The notes beneath the pieces were generated by a model. It was not told the origin of the DNA, searched no databases, and saw nothing but the letters and a program-made list of their open reading frames with translations. Made by a program: the position numbers and the translations under genes. A stretch of 64,000 nucleotides of DNA from Cymodocea nodosa (Eukaryota; Streptophyta; Magnoliopsida; Alismatales; Cymodoceaceae), in NCBI GenBank assembly GCA_036874045.1, contig CM072335.1, forward strand, positions 7,398,001 to 7,462,000. Reading direction: 5' to 3'. Positions 22,099 through 33,084 of the stretch are shown here, piece by piece; the stretch's first letter is position 1, and every line of letters starts with the position of its first letter.

Positions 22099-23158
22099 GT
22101 ATGAAAGGTTGTCTACTTTTCTAATAGAACAAGGATATATCATGGGAAAAGTAGACCATACTCTATTTAGCAAGAGAGATGATAAAGATGAGATTGTTGT
22201 TCAAATATATGTGGATGATATAATCTTTGGAGCAACTTTGGATAAACTAATAAAAATATTTTCTAAAGAGATGACTAGTCAATTTGAAATGAGTATGATA
22301 AGAAAACTTTCATATTTTCTAGGACTTCAAATTAAGAAAATGGATAAAGGTATATTTTAAAATCAAGAAAAATATGCAGTTGAAATGCTAAATAAATTTA
22401 ATTTTAATGATACAAGGATTCGAGGAACTCCTATGAGTACTTCTTTAAGGCTAGATATTGATGACATAGGAAAATCAGTAGATCAAAGAAAATACAGAAG
22501 TATGATTGGTTCTTTACTTTATTTGACAACTAGTAGACCTGATATTATGTTTGCTGTGTGTGCTTGTGCTAGATTTCAATCTAATCCTAAAGAATCACAC
22601 TCAATTGCTGTTAAAAGAATATTTAGATATATACAAGGAACTAAAAATTTCAGATTGTATAATTCTAAAGATAGTTCAATAGATCTTATTGGATATACTG
22701 ATGCTAATTACGTATGATCTAAGTCTAATAGAAAGAGTACTAGTGGCACATGCCAATTATTGGGATATAATTTGGTGTCATGGTTTAGTAAAAAGCAAAA
22801 CTATGTAGCACTTTCAACCACTAAAACTGAATATGTTGTTTTTACATTGTGTTGCACTTAGATTCTATGGATAAGGAAAACTTTAGAAGATTTTGGATTA
22901 TCTTATGATACAACTGAGATTTATTGTGACAGTAGTTCTGCAATAAATCTTTCCAAAAATCCTATATTACATTCTAGAGCAAAGCATATAGAGGTTAGAC
23001 ATCATTTTCTAAGAGATAACATAATTAAAGGAAAAATTAAATTAGGATTTGTGTCCAGTAAAAATCAATTAGCTGATATGTTTACAAAACCTCTAGATAA
23101 ATATACATTCTACAACATAAGATTAAATTTAGGTATTTGTAGGCTATGTGATGTGTAA
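22099..23158 (+). pseudogene. Sire-A-like copia pol, second part: RT C-terminal half and RNase H
   Basis: Continues the RT interrupted at 19996. It carries the catalytic YVDDIIFGA box (about 22207-22233), the thumb-proximal YFLGLQIKKMDKG, and the RNase H region: YTDANYV at 22693, then SKKQNYVALSTTKTEY, FTLCC, and IYCDSSSAINLSKNPI. The YTDADYVGS motif is altered to YTDANYV-stop (22716), and the STTEAEY motif to STTKTEY. Stops are at about 22357, 22716 and 22858. The protein ends with the family C-terminus GICRLCDV and TAA at 23156-23158. Confidence 0.88.
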
Positions 23159-24727
23159 AATGCTTAAACTCCACAAAAGATAAATATTGTTGATGATGTT
23201 GTTTACCTCATAGATATTATATACTTATCATAAATATCTAAACTACTACATAAGATATTATGCATTTACCATAATATTATTGTAGTATCTTATTGATTTT
23301 ACTTATCTTTCCAAGTTTAATGTCTTTTTTTAAGTGGAAATGTCAATGAAAAACATTAAATTCCTTTGAAATCCTAAAATTTTGATTTAGTGTCTTCTTT
23401 GGATCAATAAAAGTGAATATGATCAAGAATGAGTTTGACTTGATTAATTAAACTTGTAGAATAATTTATATGTAAATCCTATTAAACTACTACTCAAAAG
23501 TATAAGCTTATTAAAATTGATTCATATTTTCAGTAAAATCATAGACATAAAAATTGTATGAGATTTGTGTTTTATCACATCTATATTAATGAAATACATA
23601 TATACTATGCTTAAAATAAAAAGTGCTTACAAAGTGAAAATCTTTGAGAGTTTATTGATCAGTTTGATCATGAGCCTCTTGTACTTGAGCAGATAGGTAT
23701 GTAAGGATTGTTGTCTTGAAAAAGGATTCTTTAAATCTGGCAACCTAAGGTCCACATCAGACCTAAGATTGTTGACTAAAAGCTCATTACATGGGTACAT
23801 TAGAAAGCTCTTGTATGATTCAAGCTTTTCAAACTAACTTTTAAAGAAAATTATCAATATTTACTACTTTGAAAAGATAAAAGTTGTTTCTTTAATTACA
23901 GAGATCTTTGAATTGAATACAGTTTCTACCAATATGACTATTGATTTGTTGAATCTAAATTAGTACTTTTGAAAGTGTTTATTTGAGATACATTCCTTTA
24001 TTCTGCTTGAGTTAATCAAATTAAGTTCAAAGTTATGTTTTGATTCATATACGATTGGAGTTGATTTTGAAAATCATTCTTGATGAATTCAGGATAACAA
24101 AAGTTTCAGAAAAGAAAATTTAAGTATAGTTATAAGTAACACCTACTTTATACAAGTATATTTTGTATGTTATTGAATATATTTGAAGTATATTTGTAGA
24201 GGGAGGAATTACAATGTCAAAAATAGATTAATATCATTCAAAATATAGATCTTAGTTAATCTGAGTTTAGTCCTCTTAAGATTTTGATGAAACAATTTAA
24301 TAGACAATCAAACTATTTTAGGTTCATAAAAAGAATATTAGAATAGTTTACAATGTTCTCAAGATAATGGTTAGTTAAGTTACTTCTAGCTTGTATGTTG
24401 TTTTCGGAAGCTTTCAGTTAAAAACATCCAAATTTTTGTTAAGTATACTAATTAGACGTTATGTTATGTAAGGTAACGTGTAAAACTACCTCTAGATAGT
24501 GTTTTACTCGTTAGGTTAGGTAACTCAACGAGTTATGCTTAAATGTTTCAAGTATCTCGTTGAATAAACTTTATTCAATATTCATTTAAAACACAAACCT
24601 GACTAATAGACTCGTTAAGTTATTCTACAAAAACCCTATTTAAACACTTATTACACGGGAACTTAGGTTATCTTGTAAAAATCTTTCTGAAAATCTTTCC
24701 CGCTTATTCCTATTACAACCTGTGAGG
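23159..24727 (+). other. Sire-A pol-ORF3 spacer with promoter-like block ahead of ORF3
   Basis: About 1.57 kb without a gene, conserved in order with 36246-37840 and 48425-49870. The first kilobase is AT-rich and homologous to the minus strand of 14860-15700. A TTTGTAGAGGGAGGA purine-rich stretch lies near 24195. The last 220 bases hold a 28-bp near-palindrome (24506-24533, arms ACTCGTT/AACGAGT) and a TATA-like CTATTTAAAC (24636-24645), 83 bases before the ORF3 ATG complex when counted from its end. Confidence 0.7.
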
Positions 24728-26973
24728 ATGGTTTCCAAGTTTAACAAAGGGCATGGCAAAGGAAAAGGAAGAGGCAAAGGAAATACAAAAGGCAAAGAAA
24801 TAGATGTAGATGACATTCCACATGCATGGTTTAAGAAAATTTTGCAAGTTGACAAAAGGTTAGCTCAAATATACAGCGACTATTTCTTTTCTGAAGAAAT
24901 ACTAGATGAAGTTAGACAAGAACTTCAAAATACAATTGCTAGTATACAATATATGGGAATAAGAAGTAAATATGATAGAGAATATCGTATGAAATGTGCG
25001 GAGATAGCATTTTTGGAACAATATGCTAAATATTTAAAAAAAGGAGTAGGTTCATCTAATAGAATTCCTCAAACACCTATAAATGGAACGAGACTACAAT
25101 CATTTGAGGAAGAACATGAATCTGCTATACCTACACCTTTATATCGAAAAGAGAAACAGACAAATATTATTGTTGATCAGAGAAAAATTGATAGTCTTCG
25201 AAAGGCAATAACTATAGAAAGTACCTTTGAAGAATTAAAATAGAAAACTTTTATGGAGCAAATTCAGAAGAAAACAACAACAATAATAGAAGAACAACTG
25301 ACTTGTTACAAGAGAAGACGAGTCAGAAAAATTGTTTCTAAGGAAACAAATGTTGTTGGAAAAGAAAAATCAGATGAGGATTTAATTCCAAAGGGCAATG
25401 TATGTCTAGACAATGTGCCTTTCAGTGTATCTAATATGCTCATTAGTTTTGAACACACTGAAACTGATGATGATGAGACTTTATTCACTTTTTCTAGAAA
25501 ACTTGAAAAGTAATCAACGCATCAAATTAGTTCAAGTTTTTCTATAGTTTCAAGTCCTGATGATAAGGAAATTGAACAATCAAAGCGTTAGGCAATTGAT
25601 ATTGAATAAGTTATTGCAGATGTACTTGAAAATATTGAGGCAGTAACAAGTTTAGAGGCTGGATTGTCTACAGTGGTAGCTATTGAAAAAGATAAGACTC
25701 CAGAAGAGCTTAATGTTAATCAGCCTATTTCAGAATCTATAGAACTAGAGATTGATAATTCATAACATGTATAAATGGAAATATCTATTGCAGAAACTAA
25801 AGAATTACAGATAGATACACAAGTTGTTGAATTTGTGAAAATTTTGAACTCTGAATTTTCTATAGAAACTGAACAAATGGATGTAGCGAATATTGAAATT
25901 GTTCCTCACTCTATTGAAACTGAAAAATCAAGCTTACTTGAGCAGCTTCAAGAAAATATTTTGATAGAGGAACACAATGACATTCAATTTGAAGAAGACG
26001 TTCCTGAAAATGAATTAAATTCTAAATCAAAGCTTCAGGTGTCACCTTCTTTGTATAGAATACTATAAATTCAAAGAAATTCAATTTATTTTAGATTTGA
26101 GGAAGCATTGTAGAAATACAATAGTTTGATTTCATGTCAGATTTTGCATGCTCGCCCAATAAAGTTTAGAAATTGAATAGAAATAAGAAATCTATTTGAG
26201 TTTCAAAGTTTAATGCAATTCTTGCCAGTTGGAACAAAATGGAAGCAATATAAAGAGCTTATTGTAGCTTTTTATAGCAATCTGGTCAAGAATAACAATA
26301 TATTAACAACTCAAATACATCAATAGAAGTTCACCTTATCTCCTGAATTAATTTTTGAAGTTTTGGGATTGAAGAATGAAGGTGTTGTTGTTACTAACAG
26401 ATTTGACATGGTTAGATAGTTGGAATGGGACATTCAGTCTTTATCAAAGATTCCAAATGTATATTCAAAAATGAGATTAATGAAAAATCTGAATGCAGAG
26501 GCAAGGTTTATTGCAAATATTCTACATGCCAATTTATTTCAAAGAGTTGGACATAATTTGGAAGTCAGCAGAAGTTGTTTATATGCAACTTATGGCCTCC
26601 TAAACAGAATTCAAATCAATTGGTTTGATGTTTTCATTTCTTAACTACAACATATGAGTTCAAAGTTATTTTTTGGTGATGCTATATGTAGAATTCTTGC
26701 AAACCAATTAACTTTATTTGATTGGCCCTCTAAAACTAAAGGCATGAGAGCTTTTAGTATTAAAGATTTCCAAAAATACTAGTCAATGCATCAACAACAG
26801 CAACAACAACCTGATATTACAGAACACCAACCACAATAGCAAAACTATTCAAATCAAGTACAACAGCAACACAATCTACCTCCTAACTTAGATGTAGTGC
26901 TGAAAGACATTAGAAATGATTTTAGACATCTAAGAGATAAAATTTGTACTACTAGTACTGATATCATTAGGAG
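24728..26973 (+). pseudogene. Sire-A ORF3 (accessory protein, env position), decayed and truncated
   Basis: Start ATG at 24728 (MVSKFNKGHGKGKGRGKG), giving a strongly basic N-terminus. A conserved helical block follows (DKRLAQIYSDYFFSEEIL, then MGIRSKYDREYRMKCAEIA). The middle is acidic and low-complexity, rich in Glu and Ser. The C-terminal domain (about 26140-26760) contains ARPIKFRN, LPVGTKWKQY, FYSNL, LSPELIFEVLGLKNEG, FIANILHANLFQRVGHN and LFFGDAICRILAN, resembling the plant transposon protein domain of the PF20167 type. A Gln-rich tail with CAA/CAG repeats follows. I see no signal peptide or membrane segment. At least ten stops, and the 3' end is cut by Cop-C at 26973. Function unknown. 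Confidence 0.72.
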
Positions 26974-28555
26974 TGAAAGGACCTCTAGATTTTGATAATG
27001 CAAAAATCAATGTGAGGTTTTGATTTTTATTTCTCAGGTTTAGTCAGTGCAGTAAAAGATCAGAAGGTAGACAATCCTAAGCAGCAAACAAATTGTAGTA
27101 AATCTCAGAATGTGCTAATGCAAAAAATCGGATAGTTAAGAATTGTATTTCTCAAGATAAGAAGGATTGAATGATCGGATAGTTAAGGAGTTAACTATCT
27201 GGAAGCTTAAAGGACTTTTCAAAGAGTTACAGGTATAACTATCTGAAAGTTAAGTCATTCAATTAATCACGTGAAGAAATACAGAAAGGAAGCTTAAAGG
27301 ACTTTTCGGAGAGTTAGATAACTATTCGAGTTTTTCGATGAGTTATAGGTATAACTCTTCGGAACTTAAGTCATCCTATTACGAGCGTGTAGAATGGAGA
27401 AGCCGGTAGTCAAAAGCTTAAAAGAAAAATTAGAGAATTAGATAACTATCCGAAATCTCAAAGAGAGTTTCGGGAGTTACAGTTTAACTATCCGAAACTT
27501 AAGTCATTGAATTTCCCACGTGTAGAATTCCAAAGAGAAGATCAAATAAGTTTTCAGAGAGTTAGAAAGATAACTATCCGAACATTCAAGAGAGTTTCGG
27601 TAAGTTATAGTTTAACTATCCAAAACTTAAGTCATTGAATTTCCCACATGCAGAATTCCAGAGAGAAGCTCAAATAAGTTTTCGGAGAGTTAGAATGATA
27701 ACTATTCAAAACTTAAGTCAGTCTTTTATGCACGTGCTGAATTAAAGCAATTGGAAAGTTAACAAAGGGTTACTGTAGCTAAATATCCAACAGTTAAATA
27801 ACTATTCGGTAAGTTACAGTTATAAGTATTTGATTCAATGACAGCTTGCAGTATATATTCTGGAATCCTACATGGCAGAAAGTTTTAAGTGATCTTTCAG
27901 TGAGTTACAGATATTCTTCGGAGAGTTACACAGCTAACTATCCAAAAGGTTAAGAAAATCGGAAGGACATCTTGAAATAACTTTCTGAACGGTAACTTAC
28001 CATATTTGGGACTGAAGTCTAATCAAGTACAGTAGAATACATCCATTGGAAAAAAATATGATCATTACACATGGTTGGTATATATACAAGATACAGACAA
28101 CGGATGTAAATAGCTTTTTGCTCATATACATACTTACACCAAGCTCAACAGAACAAAAGCTTTAGAGATCAAATCATCTTCAACATTTGTAGATCAAATT
28201 GTAGAAGTTCATCATGCATTCAACTCTGTTGTTCATAATATAGTGTTTATTGAAGTACGCGGATTAAAACTTCAGTGAAAGGATTGATTGAAGCTTTGAC
28301 AAGGAAGCTCAAGTGAATGGTTGGTTGGTTCTTGCTTAAACCTTAAAGCAAGTGATTGTAAGTTTGCAAGAGTTAGTGAAGCTCAAGTATCCCTTGGGCA
28401 TGGACTAGCCGTTAGTGGTGAACCACCTAAAAATCTCTGTGTGAATTCTTTTATTATGTGCTTGATATCTCTTTACATTAAACTTTCTTCTAAAAGGTTA
28501 AGAATCGAATTATTACCATTCACCCCCCCCTCTAGTAAGCTTTAAGGTCTTAACA
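26974..28555 (+). mobile_element. Cop-C 5' LTR, 1,582 bp
   Basis: Runs from TGAAAGGACCTC to GGTCTTAACA, with 6-base inverted similarity between AGGACC and GGTCTT and a primer site three bases later. Inserted in ORF3; left flanking pentamer AGGAG (26969-26973). Its U3 (about 27120-27960) is a degenerate tandem array of stretches containing TAACTATCCGAA, GAGAGTTAG, ACTTAAGTCA and CACGTG. The U5 end has the C-run CACCCCCCCC before the terminus, as in Sireviruses. The 3' LTR is not in the window. Confidence 0.87.
27525..27770 (+). repeat. Degenerate U3 tandem repeat of Cop-C
   Basis: Two clear units of roughly 125 bases: each has CAGAATTCCA-like or TAGAATTCCA-like starts, AGAGAAG, TCAAATAAGTTTTC, GAGAGTTAGAA, GATAACTAT, and ACTTAAGTCA near the end. 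More diverged units extend left to about 27170. The repeated words overlap those in the other LTR families of this window. Confidence 0.7.
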
Positions 28556-28557
28556 AT

Positions 28558-28569
28558 TGGTATCAGAGC
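28558..28569 (+). other. Primer binding site of Cop-C
   Basis: TGGTATCAGAGC, an exact match to the usual copia initiator-Met-tRNA primer site, three bases after the LTR end. Confidence 0.93.
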
Positions 28570-28607
28570 AAGGCTGATCTCGCTAATAGATTTAACCATC
28601 TGAGATC

Positions 28608-30157
28608 ATGGCTTTCCACACTACAGAGGGTCAGAATATCCATCGACCTCCCCTCTTTGATGGTAGCAATTATAGCTACTGGAAAAATAGGATGGAGTGC
28701 TTTCTCTAGAGTACAGATGTGAAACTTTGGAGAATGGTTGTACATGGTACACCAACTCCAATCAATCATGAAAGTGACTAGACTAAGGAGGATGAAAAAA
28801 TCATCCAGATGGATGCTCTTGGGCTTAATTCCATTTACTATGCACTAACTAGTGAATAGTATAATAAAATATCTACTTGTAAATTCTCCCATGAAGCTTG
28901 GAAGATCCTTCAAATTACATATGAAGGAACTAGCCAAGTTAAAGATACTAAAATCAGCATTTTGTTAAGAAAATATGAATTATTCAAAATGCTTGAAAAA
29001 GAAAGTATCACTGAAATGTTTTCTAGATTCACAGAAATTGTGAATGAACTAAGAGGCCTTGGGAGGAGTTTTTCTAATCGTGAACAGGTACAAAAGATCC
29101 TAAGGAGCCTGACAGTCGAATGGAAGTAGAAGTCTACTTTCATACAGGATTCAAAGGATCTGAATAACTATTCAATTGAAGATCTGTTCGAAAACCTTCT
29201 AGCCCATGAAGTCCAAATGAAGGAATGAAAAGAAAAAGAAGGAGTCATTGAAAGAAAAGCAGAGAAAAAGAAAGAATTAGCTTTTCCCTTAATAGAAGAT
29301 CAACTAAGCTCGGATGAGGATGAAGTGTTACTACTGACCAAGAACTTTAGAAGGATGATGAGATAAGGAGGCAAAGCTAGCTCCTCAAAACCAAAAGTCC
29401 CTACATGCTACAAGTGCAAGAAACTGGGACACATTCAACTTTACTATCTTTTTCAACAGGAGGAGGACAAATAGAAATGGAAAAGGAAGAATAAGAAGAA
29501 GATGGCCTTGGAAGCCACTTGGGATGACAACAGTTCATCCAGCAGCTCATCAGACTTAGATGAGGAGGCATCTGCAAACGTGTGCTTTGTTGCACAAGAG
29601 GTATGCTCTACATCTCCCTATTGCTCAGAAAAAGAAAATGATGATGTAGATATAGATAGTCTTCTCTATACAGTAGATAACTTATATATAAAATGTAAGA
29701 AGTACAAGAAAGAATTAAAGAGTTTAAATTCCTATCTAGAAGATGTTTTTGCTGAACTAGAAAAAGCCTTAGTTGATAATAGGGAATTAAAACTAAAATG
29801 GATAGCTATAGTTGTAAAAATTTTGATTTGAAAGAAGAAAATAAAAATATGTTATCTGAAGTTACTGATTTAAAGAAAACTGTATGTAAATTTACTAAGG
29901 GTGAAAATAGCTTAAACAAAATCATAGGATCTCAAAGAATAGGAAGAAGCAAATTTGGCCTAGGGTATGTTGTACCATAGGAAACCCCTTACTATGGTGG
30001 AAAAATTAGATCTTATAAAGATGGCACAATTGTGTTTGTCATTAAGAAAAGATCTACGTCTATATGGCTACCAAAAGGAAATAGGTTTAGTATACAGAGG
30101 ACTAACAGTGATGGACCCAAGAAGATATGAGTACCAAAAGTCTTAATTTCAACATGA
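28608..30157 (+). pseudogene. Cop-C copia gag (broken)
   Basis: Start ATG 28608 (MAFHTTEGQNIHRPPLFDG). Typical copia gag N-terminus with NYSYWKNRMECFL, then a TAG at about 28709. The capsid region reads KISILLRKYELFKMLEKES and ITEMFSRFTEIVNELRGLG. A zinc knuckle lies at 29409-29450: CYKCKKLGHIQLYY, in which the last Cys position is Tyr. An acidic, Ser-rich stretch (SSSSSSDLDEEAS) and a coiled-coil-like region follow. Trp codons became stops at about 29128 and 30128; others occur near 29226, 29363, 29474 and 29980, with frame changes. The frame ends at TGA 30155-30157, and TTGCAGGAC follows. Confidence 0.83.
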
Positions 30158-31321
30158 CTTGCAGGACTGCATGGACAAGAAAGCTCAAACATCCAAGTGG
30201 ATCATTGACAGTGGTTGCTCAAAGCATATGACAAGTAAGAAAAGACTTTTGGAATCTGTTAAATCAATAAATTCAAGATCTGTTAAGTTTGGTAACAATG
30301 AAAAATGTAGAATTACTGCCATAGGAAATGTTGCATCTAAAAATGGAAAAATAGAAAATGTCTTACATGTAAATGGTTTAAAACAGAATCTACTAAGTGT
30401 AGGTCAATTATGTGACAAAGGTTACAATATACTTTTTACTGCAGAAAACTGTTTTATATTACAATAGGATACACATGAAATCAAATTTACTAGATATAGA
30501 AATAATTCAATTTATACTTTGGAATTTCCATGTGATATTATATCTAGTGATGCATGTTTAGTTGCTTCTAATGAAGATGAATGGTTATGGCATGAAAGAT
30601 TAAATCATGCAAACATGAAACTTATAAGAAAATTGACCAAACATGATCTTGTTAGAGGTGTGCCTAAGCTCAAGTTCAAGAGAGATAAATTGTGCAATGA
30701 CTGTACAATTGGAAAACAAAAGAAATCAGCACATCAGAGTATTGAAGACATTGCCACACGTCAACCATTGGATCTATTGCATATGGACCTGTTTGGTCCT
30801 ACACAGACAGCCAGTTTAGGAGGAAGAAAATATACCTTAGTAGTAGTTGATGATTATACAAGATTCACTTGGGTTATTTTCTTAACACACAAGAATGAAG
30901 CCTGTGATGAATTCAAGCATCTTTGCATTAGAATTCAAAATGAAAAAGAATCAACCGTGAAGAAGATCAGAAGTGATCATGGAGGTGAATTTGAAAATAT
31001 AGAATTTGAAGAATTATGCAATTCTTTTGGCATACTGCACTAATTCTCATGTCCAAGAACCTCTTGCTCAGAATGGAGTTGTAGAGAGGAAGAATAGATC
31101 AGTACAAGAAATGGCAAGGATAATTCTTAATGCATCTGATCTACTAAAGTTTCTATGGGCTGAAGTTGTAAATATTGCATGTTATTCTATAAACAGAACT
31201 CATCTGAGACCTATCCTACATAAGACACCTTTTGAACTATGGTATGGTAAAATACCAAATGTTGGATATTTTAAGGTCTTTGGATCAAGATGCTTTGTGC
31301 TTAACACTAAGGATCAAAAGG
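30158..31321 (+). pseudogene. Cop-C copia pol: protease and integrase, truncated
   Basis: Protease begins KWIIDSGCSKHMT at about 30198. The leader ILHVNG-like region leads to LLSVGQLCDKGYNILF, then GAG-pre-integrase LWHERLNHANMKLIRKL and CNDCTIGK. Integrase core: LLHMDLFGPTQTASLGG, VVDDYTRFTWVIFL, the SDHGGEFEN strand, then a one-base frame change near 31035-31045 before NGVVERKNRSVQEMARI. The fold continues to GYFKVFGSRCFVLNTKD, where it stops at 31321 just before a 20-bp inverted Sire-A LTR tip. RT and RNase H of this element are not found in the window. Protease is in a different frame from gag here. Confidence 0.87.
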
Positions 31322-31341
31322 TGTAGGATCGTATGGCTACA
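31322..31341 (-). repeat. Exact 20-bp inverted copy of the Sire-A LTR end
   Basis: TGTAGGATCGTATGGCTACA, the exact reverse complement of the last 20 bases of the LTR at 54195-54214, placed directly against the 5' end of the first tandem LTR. It differs by one base from the reverse complement of the adjacent LTR's own end (32865-32884). Confidence 0.92.
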
Positions 31342-32884
31342 TGTTGAGTATTTTGTTTTGATGATGTGTCCTGAATGAAAATAATCATATTTGCTCAATT
31401 ACTATTGCTTGTGAAAAGAAATTAAAATCATCAATTAATACAAAAAAAGCTTACTGATATAAATACTTGTCTGTATTGGATCTGAAGTTAATAACTAGTC
31501 GTTTCGTTGCATTAATTTCTCATTTAACTAAACGTGTGTTTTTATTGAAAAGTATGATATGTTTTAAAGTTATATCTTCTGTCTCATGAACAGTGCACGT
31601 TTAGACAACTCGTTAAGTTAGAGTTTTGTCTGTATAGAGGTCACGTGAGAACTCATTAAGTTAGAGGCTTAAAGGTTAAAATAGGTCACGTGATAACTCG
31701 TTAAGTTAGTGAGTAAAAGAAGAGACGAACTTGTTAAGTTAGTGTTATACACATGGTGAAATTATAAGTTACGAATGTTGTATTGTACCACATGAGGTGC
31801 ACATGTTTAACTCATTAAGTTAACATAACTAAACGCGTTGAGTTGCTATATTGAACACTAAGGCAACGTGTTAGGTTAGCGTTATAAACTTAAGTTATTA
31901 TTTTTGCACGTGGTAAAATTCTTAATATAAAAACATTTGTTTATTACTAAATCGGTGAGTTATCGTTTAACCTTCCGAAAGAAAGGTTAAGCTGGTTCGT
32001 TGAGTTAGCATAACACCACAGACTTAGTTCGTTGAGTTAGCTACAATACTTGTCACGTGAAATGGCACATGAGAAACTCGTTAAGTTAGAAACGTTAAGT
32101 TATATATATATACTTGTGTTACTCATTTAGTTAACATTAAAGTAATGACTTCGTATTATACTTGATGGAAAATTCTTTGGACAAGAAAGTTTATTTTGCA
32201 GGAAATTTTTCAGAGATCTAGGACTAATGATTAAAGAAAATTTGAAATATAAACGTGGGTTAGAATGTGTGTGTTTTGATGAAGGAAAAAGAAAAGACGT
32301 GAAGAAGTGGAAAACTAGTAGTGGTTAAACGTGAAGGATATGCATGAAATGAAGATACAGTATAAAAGGCATTGAATTCTCGTTGATCAAACCATCCCTA
32401 CACACCAAAAGAAAAATCTTTTTTAGGGATCAAAAACACCTCTTCAGGCAAAATCTCTCAAGTGGAAGAAAATTCAGTGAAGTAGAAAATGTTAAATTTA
32501 TGTCGTCGAAGATTTGAAGTATCAAGTAAAAGCAAATTCGGTGAAGCAGAGAAAGACAAGATATTCGTCACTAAAGAATTGCTGAAGAAGAAAAAGAAGA
32601 AAAAGAAAGATCTCAAACAGGGAGAAAAGTTTTAAATTCCACAAATTAGTTTTCTCTGTTTGTAGTTATGAAATTGTTTAGATGATACATGATATCGAGT
32701 TATAATTGCATCTACAATTTCTGAGGAGAATTGAATTGTACATTGTAATTGAAACCTTGAATAAAAATGATTTTATGAAAACAATGTCTCGACTTGTTTT
32801 TGAGTTTTAAAGTTTCAATTATATTTCAGAAAATATTAAAAATACACAATTCACCCCCCTCTTGTGTAGCCATACAATCCTACA
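31342..32884 (+). mobile_element. Sire-A LTR, first of three in tandem, 1,543 bp
   Basis: Starts TGTTGAGTATTTTG and ends CATACAATCCTACA next to the primer site. U3 carries repeats of AACTCGTTAAGTTAG-like words and CACGTG boxes (31610-32100). A TATA box TATAAAAGGC is at 32361 and an AATAAA signal at 32760. The U5 tail has CACCCCCCTCTTGTG. It differs from the two downstream LTRs: it has a single GATCAAACCATCCCTAC unit where they have two, and different sequence near 31945-32000. Confidence 0.92.
32361..32370 (+). promoter_or_regulatory. LTR TATA box
   Basis: TATAAAAGGC, conserved at the same place in the middle LTR (44315) and the right LTR (53649). It probably marks the transcription start (U3/R border) a few tens of bases downstream. 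Confidence 0.65.
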
Positions 32885-32886
32885 AG

Positions 32887-32898
32887 TGCTATCAGAGC
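32887..32898 (+). other. Primer binding site of Sire-A copy A
   Basis: TGCTATCAGAGC, one mismatch to the usual TGGTATCAGAGC, two bases after the LTR. Copy B has lost this site. Confidence 0.85.
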
Positions 32899-33084
32899 TT
32901 TGTTAACAATCTTTGATATAAAATCGATACCAACTTATTTAATATCATTGCTTATTCTACCTTCCTTGTTTTTAAATAGAAATTAATATCTGAGCATACG
33001 TTTAACTTTCTTGATTTAAGGCTCAAGTTGTTTTAAAGTTTTTAGACTATTTAAAATCAAATAGGTTGAAAAATCTAAGGTAAG

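Noticed and set aside
28556-28570. tRNA-like words beside LTRs
   Set aside because: These are primer binding sites only; no cloverleaf can be drawn around any of them and I found no tRNA gene.
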